Of a stretch of 8,502 nt of DNA, positions 1 through 5,872 are shown one piece after another. Within the stretch, counting starts at the first letter, position 1. Each line of letters starts with the position of its first letter. The position numbers were made by a program, and so were the translations under genes. The stretch is taken from contig CAZQKI010000195.1 of assembly GCA_964592855.1 (NCBI GenBank), positions 1-8,502 of the forward strand, given 5' to 3'. The DNA is from JAAYLN01 sp964592855. Its GTDB lineage: Bacteria > Verrucomicrobiota > Kiritimatiellia > RFP12 > JAAYLN01. A model generated the notes under the pieces. The model did no database searches. It saw nothing but the letters and a program-made list of their open reading frames with translations, and had not been told where the DNA came from.

Positions 1-2415
1 GGTGGTGGCGCCTTGCTGAGTCTGGCGAATGACGATCCGGTTATCCTGCAAGGTATAGGGCGATTCCTGCTTGGTTCCTTTTTTATCGTCGGTGATGACC
101 ATGAACCCGGTGGTGGGACTGGTGGGTCGGAATTCGGGTGAGAGCGGCCGGGGCTTCCCGATCTCCAGTTTTTCCTCGCACTGCTGCCGGGTCATGATTG
201 TCGGCTTGGCCTTGGGGTCCATGGGGTCCTCTATGGTGATCTGATCCGGCATGATGACGCGTGTGAAGGTCAAGGTTCCCTTCCAGGCGCCCGCGATATC
301 AAAGGGGCCATTGGCCGGAGTGGCCGAACCGTTGGCCGGATACTCCTTGGTCTCGATCACCTGGCCATCGGGGCCATAGGTCGTGTGGATGACATTCACC
401 ACGTTTCCTTCGGGATCCTTGATCTCGTGCACCTCGATCTTCCCCTTGGGATCCGAAACATACCCCTTGAATTCCTTGGTGAAGCCGGGAGGGGTTGTCG
501 GATCATTCGCCGGTGGCTCGGGCGTAACGGGGGGTGGCGTGGCGTCGGGATCGGGTGCGACGAACTTGTCGTCATCTTCTTTCTCCTCATCCGGGGTCTT
601 TCCATCCTGGGCATCCTTCTGCTCCGGCGCCGGTTTGTCAGGGTCGACGAGGACAGGTTTTTCCGGCTTGTCCGCGGGTTTATCCGCATCCGGATCGGGC
701 GGGTTGATTTCGTCTTTCTGGGGCGGTTTGTCTTCGGGGGCCTCCCCCGTGTTGTCGACGGTCTTATCCTTGTTCGCCGCTTTCTCCTGCGCCTTTTCAG
801 CAGCTTTTTCCGCTGCCTTGGTCTGTGCCTCCTTTTCGGTCGCCTTGGCCTGCGCCTCGTTCTTGGCCGCGTCCAGGCTGTCGGTTACCGCACCGACACC
901 TTCCTTGATGGCCGTACCGCCCGCGATCAGCGGATCCACAAACATCTGGGTCAGAAATTCCAGCGAGCCGTTCACGGCCCCGCCAAACTTGTAGAAGCCG
1001 TACCAGAGCGACCCTCTGATCCCGGTGCCGGTAATCTTGTTGTCCTTCACATCCTGGTTGTACTGGTCCACTGCGATGTTTCCCGCCTCTGTTCCCGTAT
1101 CCATGGCGTGCTGGATGCCGGTGGCGTTCAGAAAGGTGTAACCCAGGAATTTGCCTGCGGATTTTAGAAACCCATCGCCCGCCTGCTTCTCCGCCTGCAT
1201 CTTGTTGTAGGCTTCGATTCCGCCATGATAGAGGCTGTAGATGAGCAGGCCTATACCGGCCGTCTTCATGACCGGTCCCATGGGTTTGGCTCCGGGTGGC
1301 GGTTTGTCGACAACGGATGATCCTCTGATCCCGGGTGCAGGCTTGGGTGGACGCAAGTTGACGTTGTTGGCTTTGCACACGGCCTCCGTCATGGCGCTTT
1401 TGGATACCAGTTTGCCGGTTCTAGGGTCTCGAAAGCTGGTCGTTCCATCCGGGTTTTTTACCGGCTCGTACCCGTTCGCCTTGGCATAGATCTCGGCGGC
1501 CCCGTTCGCGGTGGCCTTGGCGGTTGTGCCGTTGATGTGGCTGTTGTATTGGATGGCCCGGCCCTTGGCGGCCTCCAGTTTCGCCTTGGCGGTCGCGACT
1601 TCCTGCGGCGTTCCACTCTTCTTGGCCTCGTTATACTGCTGCTTGGCTTGCCGGACTTCCTGGTTGAGTTGCAAGCGCTCCTGCTGAATGACCTTGTTTT
1701 CATTCCGCACCGCTTCGGTGGCGACATCCCGACCCTGCTGTTGAAACTCGTTGATATCCTTGATGCCGGCTTTGGCGGGATCGCCGGTATTGTGCAGGAT
1801 CTCGGCCTGCTGTTGAAGTTGTGGATTGTTGATGCCACCTGCGTCCATCACCTTCGCCACCATCTTTCCCAGGTCCTTGAGCTGATCCGTGCTCATGGAC
1901 TTCGGGTTGGTCTTCAGCGGATGGTGTTGACTGCTGCCCTTTCCCAAAAGGTCGGTGACCGTTGCCTTGACCTGGCCTTTGGCGTCGGTCACGACCTTCC
2001 CGGTCTTGGGGTCGGGCCGCCCTCGGAAGTTCTCCTTATCGTTGCCCCCCTGATTGTAGGCATCGGCGGCGCTGCTGCCGACCGGATCGGAGGTGACGGG
2101 CTCGTGGTGAAAGGTGGACTCTTTGAGGGGCTTGTAAGCCGGGTTCGTAGGGGTTCCCTTGATGGTTATGGAGTTGCCCCGCGGCGGTTCAATTTTGTAC
2201 CCCCTCCGTGCGGCCTCTTTTTGAATCTTGAGGATATCCTTCGTTGACAGGTTGGCGGAATCGAAATCCCGTCCGCCCGGATTGCCGACGCCATATTTCA
2301 TCTCAACCCCGGCCCCCTTATAAAGGTCAACCAGCGCCGGATCGGGTTCAGCCAGGCTGCCCCGGGCTGCAAGCACGAGCAGAACGAACCAGAATCTACG
2401 CGATAACTGCTTCAT
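1..2415 (-). CDS. Large secreted multidomain protein of unknown family, C-terminus beyond the window
   Basis: The frame begins with ATG at 2415 and runs without a stop to base 1 (805 codons); I checked every codon. I do not recognise the family and assign no function. Residues 1-22 form a Sec signal peptide (KQLSRR n-region, hydrophobic core, likely cleavage SLA/EPD). Then come: a polar region to about 185; a predicted coiled coil at about 239-287, rich in Gln, Glu, Lys and Ala; a Pro-rich stretch at 350-378; a Gly-rich, partly hydrophobic region at 380-515 (for example GIGLLIYSLYHGG); an Ala/Lys/Glu helix at 516-551; an acidic Pro/Asp/Lys linker at about 551-643; a hairpin-like stretch at 650-690 with DPKGK, DPEGN and GPDGQ turns; and from 706 a beta-rich domain opening with DIAGAWKGTLTF. 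Only two cysteines are present (347 and 746). The start overlaps the stop of the upstream Sel1/TPR gene as ATGA, so the two are probably co-translated. The pattern suggests an exported periplasmic or surface protein. A polymorphic-toxin-like or adhesin role is possible but unproven. Confidence 0.85.
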   Translation of the reverse strand, partial: MKQLSRRFWFVLLVLAARGSLAEPDPALVDLYKGAGVEMKYGVGNPGGRDFDSANLSTKDILKIQKEAARRGYKIEPPRGNSITIKGTPTNPAYKPLKESTFHHEPVTSDPVGSSAADAYNQGGNDKENFRGRPDPKTGKVVTDAKGQVKATVTDLLGKGSSQHHPLKTNPKSMSTDQLKDLGKMVAKVMDAGGINNPQLQQQAEILHNTGDPAKAGIKDINEFQQQGRDVATEAVRNENKVIQQERLQLNQEVRQAKQQYNEAKKSGTPQEVATAKAKLEAAKGRAIQYNSHINGTTAKATANGAAEIYAKANGYEPVKNPDGTTSFRDPRTGKLVSKSAMTEAVCKANNVNLRPPKPAPGIRGSSVVDKPPPGAKPMGPVMKTAGIGLLIYSLYHGGIEAYNKMQAEKQAGDGFLKSAGKFLGYTFLNATGIQHAMDTGTEAGNIAVDQYNQDVKDNKITGTGIRGSLWYGFYKFGGAVNGSLEFLTQMFVDPLIAGGTAIKEGVGAVTDSLDAAKNEAQAKATEKEAQTKAAEKAAEKAQEKAANKDKTVDNTGEAPEDKPPQKDEINPPDPDADKPADKPEKPVLVDPDKPAPEQKDAQDGKTPDEEKEDDDKFVAPDPDATPPPVTPEPPANDPTTPPGFTKEFKGYVSDPKGKIEVHEIKDPEGNVVNVIHTTYGPDGQVIETKEYPANGSATPANGPFDIAGAWKGTLTFTRVIMPDQITIEDPMDPKAKPTIMTRQQCEEKLEIGKPRPLSPEFRPTSPTTGFMVITDDKKGTKQESPYTLQDNRIVIRQTQQGATT

Positions 2416-3632
2416 GGCCGGCCCCCTTTTCCGCTCAGCGAGGCGAGTTGAATTTCCGCCAATTGCCGTAAGGCGTCGGGAGTCCCCGGGTTCCGCATAA
2501 TCTCCTGGAATACGCGGGAGGCCTCTTTGACGCGGCCAGAGCCGGCCAGCACGGCGGCATGGCCCAGCTTCAGGTGAGTCCGCTCGGGATAAATTTCCGC
2601 AAGGGACCGGAAGAAGCCCGCCCCGCGCGGGGCCTGCTCATCGGCCAAGTAGGCTGCCGTCATGAGCACCACGTGCTCTTCGGAGGCCAGTTCAGGCTGC
2701 TTGCGCAACAGGGGTTCAAAATAATCCAGGGCGCGATTATACCAGCCTTGCTGCAGGGCGAGCTGGGCGAGCATGAGGCGGATTTGGGGCTGGGGCTGAC
2801 CGGGATCAAGCTCCAGGGCGGATTCCAGATGATCCTCCGCGAGGGTGGCCGTCGGCTGCCCTTCCAGCGCGGAGAGGTAGGCCAGACCTCCCAGCAGTTG
2901 GTGGGTGCGAACATGGCCGGGATCGTTTTCCAGGATTTCCTCCGCATAAAGCACGCCCTCTTCCAGGGCGGCCGGGTCGCCGTTCATGAAATACTCGTCG
3001 ATTTTTCGGGCGGCGTGCTTGAATCGCAGATCGGAAATCCGTCGCAGGTTTTCGTCCGTGGGTCGTGCCGTGTAGGTGGCCAGCGCGGCCGCTTCATCCG
3101 CCGGAACCGCATAAGCGGAATCGCTTGCGGACGCGTCTGAAAACGCAGGCCTTGCCGGAGTCGGAGCGAAATCGCCGATGGGCGCGGCGAAGCCTGCAGG
3201 CCTTGCCTCCGGCTGAGTGGCAACCTTCACCAATCCCCGCTTCTCCAGTTCACGCAGATTGCGCGCAGCCTCTTCGTGGCCTTGGGCTGCCGCCAGCCGG
3301 TAGAGTTCGGCCGCCTTTTCGCGGTTGCGCATAACCCCCATGCCGAATTCATGGAGTCCGCCCAGGGCGCACTGGGCATCCGCGTTGCCTTGTCCGGCGG
3401 CTTGGGCGTACCAGCGTGCGGCCTCCTCCTCGTCGTGCGAAGCCCCTTTGCCGCGCTCGAACATTTTTCCCACCCGATACTGGGCCGGTGCGTTTCCGGC
3501 CTTTGCGATGGGCAAGAGCCGTGTGTAGGCCTCGTCGAAGTTGCCCGCGTCGTAGGCGGCCAGGCCCTCTTCCAGACCATCCGCATGCAGTACGGTGGCC
3601 ATGAGCAGGAAGAACAGCGCAATGGTTCTCAT
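2412..3632 (-). CDS. Secreted Sel1-like and TPR repeat protein
   Basis: The 406-residue product has a Sec signal peptide at residues 1-17 (MRTIALFFLLMATVLHA, cleavage before DGLEE) and no lipobox, so it should be periplasmic or outside the cell. Residues about 31-128 hold three Sel1-like repeats with the usual signatures (AGNAPAQYRVGKMFERGKG, then GNADAQCALGGLHEFGMGV, then EKAAELYRLAAAQGHEEA). A Pro/Ala-rich linker spans about 135-180. Residues about 205-395 hold degenerate TPR helices, for example AEDHLESALELDPGQPQPQ and YNRALDYFEPLLRKQPE. Such repeats bind other proteins or serve as assembly scaffolds; no catalytic motif is visible. The ATG at 3632 is preceded by AAGGAG. The stop overlaps the next gene by four bases (ATGA), so its natural partner may be the large secreted protein encoded downstream. 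That partnership is inferred from gene order alone. Confidence 0.9.
   Translation of the reverse strand: MRTIALFFLLMATVLHADGLEEGLAAYDAGNFDEAYTRLLPIAKAGNAPAQYRVGKMFERGKGASHDEEEAARWYAQAAGQGNADAQCALGGLHEFGMGVMRNREKAAELYRLAAAQGHEEAARNLRELEKRGLVKVATQPEARPAGFAAPIGDFAPTPARPAFSDASASDSAYAVPADEAAALATYTARPTDENLRRISDLRFKHAARKIDEYFMNGDPAALEEGVLYAEEILENDPGHVRTHQLLGGLAYLSALEGQPTATLAEDHLESALELDPGQPQPQIRLMLAQLALQQGWYNRALDYFEPLLRKQPELASEEHVVLMTAAYLADEQAPRGAGFFRSLAEIYPERTHLKLGHAAVLAGSGRVKEASRVFQEIMRNPGTPDALRQLAEIQLASLSGKGGRP
2422..2428 (-). promoter_or_regulatory. Ribosome binding site of the large secreted protein
   Basis: On the minus strand AAGGGGG lies six bases before the ATG at 2415, inside the last codons of the upstream gene. 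This purine tract supports the ATG in the ATGA overlap as the true start, and the signal peptide that follows agrees with it. Confidence 0.5.
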
Positions 3633-3636
3633 AGTT

Positions 3637-3642
3637 CTCCTT
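3637..3642 (-). promoter_or_regulatory. Ribosome binding site of the Sel1/TPR gene
   Basis: Minus-strand AAGGAG, a strong Shine-Dalgarno match, sits four bases before the ATG at 3632. The spacing is a little short, but the site fixes the start codon. Confidence 0.65.
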
Positions 3643-3668
3643 AACAGTCCTCGATCGCGTCGCTCCAG

Positions 3669-3697
3669 ATTAAATTAAGCTGTTCCGCCACGGGCAC
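3669..3697 (-). promoter_or_regulatory. Weak sigma-70-like promoter candidate for the Sel1/TPR unit
   Basis: On the minus strand TTTAAT (3674-3669) matches the -10 consensus at five of six positions and lies in the only AT-rich patch of the divergent region. Seventeen bases upstream is GTGCCC (3697-3692), which matches the -35 consensus at only three of six. Transcription would start near 3662 with a leader of about 30 bases. The weak -35 makes this a candidate only. Confidence 0.3.
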
Positions 3698-3715
3698 CCC
3701 CGTCCTAACTGATCA

Positions 3716-3728
3716 AACGACGCTCGTT
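3716..3728. repeat. Short inverted repeat in the divergent intergenic region
   Basis: AACGA, a three-base spacer CGC, then TCGTT form a perfect 5-bp inverted repeat, directly next to the palindrome TGATCA (3710-3715). It lies between two divergent genes, where a shared operator could sit. The arms are short enough to arise by chance. Confidence 0.25.
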
Positions 3729-3833
3729 CACGCGACATACCGTAGCCGAAGCGGGCGGAGAGAGTCAAGATAAACGGGAAGATCCCGGCAACGCGTGCTT
3801 GACCGCGCGCTCCGCTTCCGACACACTTCCCCC

Positions 3834-5717
3834 ATGCAAGGTCACCTTCCTGTCGCCCAGACGACCGCACCGCACTCCCGGCGAGTTTCTTGCGCGACTT
3901 CTTTCCTGAGGGATCTGGCCCTCATGAGTGTTCTGCTCCTGGTTGGATGCACGACAGCCTTCGTGGAACGGGTGCGGCCCAACTATTGGGCCGAGCTTTT
4001 AACGGAAAACGCGCTGACCACCGGACAGCTCAGCGGGCACACGGAGGCCTACCTGGCGCTGCGCGGCTGGCAGGGCAAGGCCCTCCGGAAGCCCGACCCG
4101 ATCCTTCGGGAATTGCGCACGCAGTTGACCCTTGATCCGGACCGGGCCGGATTGACCGTCTATGCCGAGTACGCCTACCTCGCCGGGCATGAAGCCAGGA
4201 AGCCGGAGGAGAAGTGGCAGTTATTGCTCGCGGCGGCACGTGCGGCCTACGCGACCATGTTTGACGAACAGATGGGGCCGATGCTCGATCCGCTCGACCC
4301 CAACCTTCGCTTTGCAGCGGATCTCTACAACTACGCGTTGTCGGAACTCATGGGACTGCTTCTGGATTCCGGGCGAACACCCGGAAATGCGCAGAGCTGC
4401 ACGCTGATCGATGGCAAGCTGACGCTGACCAAGGGGCATGGCATGGACGAGGCGTCGGCGTTTACCGAGACCCTGCTGGCCTTCTCCCACAAGACGGATG
4501 CGCTCGATCTTCACCACCGGCGCCGGGGGATCGGTGTCCCGGTTGTTGCCGTACGCACCCCGGAGGTTCTGATCGCGGTTGAACGGCTGCTCCACCCTCC
4601 GGTCTACCAGGCGGGTGTGATGCCCGTCACCTTTCTGCTCCGCTTTGGCGAGTCGTGGCGCGAGACGGGCGACCACCTGACCGCAACCTGTGAATTGTGG
4701 CAATCCCTCGCCAGGACGCAGGTCGAGATCGGCGGGCGATCCGTGCCGCTGGAGGCGGATACCAGTCTTGCCTTGGCGCAATTCTACACGCAAGGCTCGC
4801 AGTTCTACGGCCTGTTCAACATGCTGCGTCTGTTGCGTGGAAATTCGGTCGAAGGCAATCGCGGGCTCTTCTTGCTTGCACCCTACAATCCCAGGAAGAT
4901 TCCCGTGGTTCTCACGCATGGGCTGATGGACTCGCCCCTGACCTGGGTCCCGATGCTCAATGCGCTGATTTCCGATCCCGTGCTGTCCGAGCGCTACCAG
5001 TTCTGGCTCTTTTTCTATCCCACCATGAACCCGATTCTGCTGTCCGCCGCGGAATTGCGCAACTCCTTGCTTGCACTGCGTGCGAACCTGAACGCGAAGG
5101 GCGAAGCGTGGGACGACATGGTGCTGGTGGGGCACAGCATGGGCGGGCTCATTTCCCGACTGATGATCACGAAACCGGGCGAGTCCTTTCAGGCGCTGGA
5201 GCGGGACTGCCAGACGCATGCCGAAGGCGATGCGGAGCTTCAGGCGTACCTGAAGAGCCTGGTCACCTATGAGCCGCTGCCGTTTGTGCGGAAGGCCATC
5301 TTCCTGGGGGCGCCCCACCGCGGCGCCAAGATGGCCAACCGTGCATCGGGATCGATCGGCAAGGGCATCAGCAGCCGTCCGGAATACATTCGGAGCTTTC
5401 TGGAGGCGAAGGAGGGGCGCGAGGATCGGTTGCTGAGCCAGGCGAATGGCATTGCGAACCTGGCGCCCGACAGCTTGTTCAGTCAGGCGCTGGGCGACAG
5501 CGCGTGGAATCCGGCCGTGCCCGTTCACTCCATCATCGGCGACACGAGGACGGCAGGAAGCACCAACGGCACCGACGGGATCGTGGCCTACTGGAGTTCA
5601 CACGTCAACGGCGCGGAATCGGAACTCGTGGTGAAGGCCGACCATCTTTCGCTGCATAAGCAAATCCCCGCCATCGCCGAGGTGCGGCGCATCCTGTTGG
5701 AACACTTGCAGGATTGA
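3834..5717 (+). CDS. Lipoprotein alpha/beta hydrolase (lipase/PGAP1-like fold)
   Basis: The 627-residue product is a predicted serine hydrolase anchored to the envelope. From the ATG at 3834, a long basic n-region (SRR at 15-17) leads to a hydrophobic stretch and the lipobox LVGC, with lipidated Cys39. Thr at +2 favours outer-membrane sorting under the E. coli rule. Residues 40 to about 350 are a family-specific N-terminal region with helical parts; the hydrolase domain follows. Visible active-site features are the oxyanion motif THGLMDS (His362), the nucleophile elbow GHSMGG (Ser435), FLGAPHRG, the likely acid in GTDGIV (Asp581) and the likely base in ADHLSLH (His604 or His608). Substrate is unknown; ester lipids or acylated envelope components are plausible. 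An in-frame GTG at 3795 would add 13 residues. I prefer the ATG because it still gives a full lipoprotein signal, although neither start has a good Shine-Dalgarno site. The gene diverges from the Sel1/TPR unit. Confidence 0.88.
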   Translation: MQGHLPVAQTTAPHSRRVSCATSFLRDLALMSVLLLVGCTTAFVERVRPNYWAELLTENALTTGQLSGHTEAYLALRGWQGKALRKPDPILRELRTQLTLDPDRAGLTVYAEYAYLAGHEARKPEEKWQLLLAAARAAYATMFDEQMGPMLDPLDPNLRFAADLYNYALSELMGLLLDSGRTPGNAQSCTLIDGKLTLTKGHGMDEASAFTETLLAFSHKTDALDLHHRRRGIGVPVVAVRTPEVLIAVERLLHPPVYQAGVMPVTFLLRFGESWRETGDHLTATCELWQSLARTQVEIGGRSVPLEADTSLALAQFYTQGSQFYGLFNMLRLLRGNSVEGNRGLFLLAPYNPRKIPVVLTHGLMDSPLTWVPMLNALISDPVLSERYQFWLFFYPTMNPILLSAAELRNSLLALRANLNAKGEAWDDMVLVGHSMGGLISRLMITKPGESFQALERDCQTHAEGDAELQAYLKSLVTYEPLPFVRKAIFLGAPHRGAKMANRASGSIGKGISSRPEYIRSFLEAKEGREDRLLSQANGIANLAPDSLFSQALGDSAWNPAVPVHSIIGDTRTAGSTNGTDGIVAYWSSHVNGAESELVVKADHLSLHKQIPAIAEVRRILLEHLQD

Positions 5718-5727
5718 GACGCTCCGG

Positions 5728-5744
5728 TTGGCACTTAAACTGCT
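5728..5744 (+). promoter_or_regulatory. Sigma-54-like (-24/-12) promoter candidate for the DUF4838 gene
   Basis: TTGGCAC, then TTAAA, then CTGCT matches the sigma-54 consensus (YTGGCACG-N4-TTGCW) at most fixed positions. The invariant GG (5730-5731) and GC (5742-5743) are exactly ten bases apart. Two consensus bases differ (G to T after TGGCAC, and the first T of TTGC to C). Transcription would start near 5755, leaving a leader of about 118 bases. A competing sigma-70-like reading is TTGAGA (5714-5719), 16 bases, TAAACT (5736-5741). If the sigma-54 reading is right, an ATP-dependent enhancer-binding protein encoded elsewhere is required. Confidence 0.45.
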
Positions 5745-5758
5745 GTCAGGGTCTGACA
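5744..5758. promoter_or_regulatory. Perfect 15-bp palindrome, operator candidate
   Basis: TGTCAG, spacer GGT, then CTGACA form a perfect 6-bp inverted repeat. It runs from about -11 to +4 relative to the predicted sigma-54 start, a position where a bound dimeric repressor would block initiation. It could instead be a short hairpin at the 3' end of the hydrolase transcript, but no T-tract follows, which makes a terminator less likely. Confidence 0.4.
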
Positions 5759-5861
5759 CGATGTGCGGTTCCAGGGCCGGTGGCGTCTTGGCGGGCGGTC
5801 GGGTGAAGGGTGCGGGATGGCGAGCCTGTGAATAGGGCTCGCACGAAGTGCAAGCGGAAGT

Positions 5862-5865
5862 GGAG
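5862..5865 (+). promoter_or_regulatory. Ribosome binding site deciding the DUF4838 start
   Basis: GGAG lies seven bases before the ATG at 5873. It favours this start over the upstream in-frame GTG at 5810, which would place 21 polar residues ahead of the signal peptide. Confidence 0.6.
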
Positions 5866-5872
5866 TTCTCCC

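Noticed and set aside
636..645. TGTCAGGGTC, a ten-base match to half of the palindrome at 5744-5758
   Set aside because: It lies within coding sequence and has only one arm, so it is best explained as coincidence.
385..1167. Plus-strand open frames of up to 260 codons at 385-1167, and another at 1537-2247
   Set aside because: They lie opposite the 805-codon secreted protein frame, which has a start site, a signal peptide and sensible composition. The plus-strand products are shadow-like.
1013..1334. Direct 13-bp repeat CCTCTGATCCCGG at 1013-1025 and 1322-1334, encoding GIRG twice in the large protein
   Set aside because: A 13-bp match somewhere in 8.5 kb is expected by chance, and the flanking residues do not align further.
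3775..3787. CGGGA-AGA-TCCCG hairpin before the GTG at 3795
   Set aside because: A 5-bp stem is common by chance in GC-rich DNA, and it would matter only if the less likely GTG start were used.
4221..5528. A 435-codon minus-strand open frame opposite the lipoprotein hydrolase
   Set aside because: Composition is Arg/Gln/His-rich without motifs, while the plus strand carries the lipobox and the catalytic motifs.
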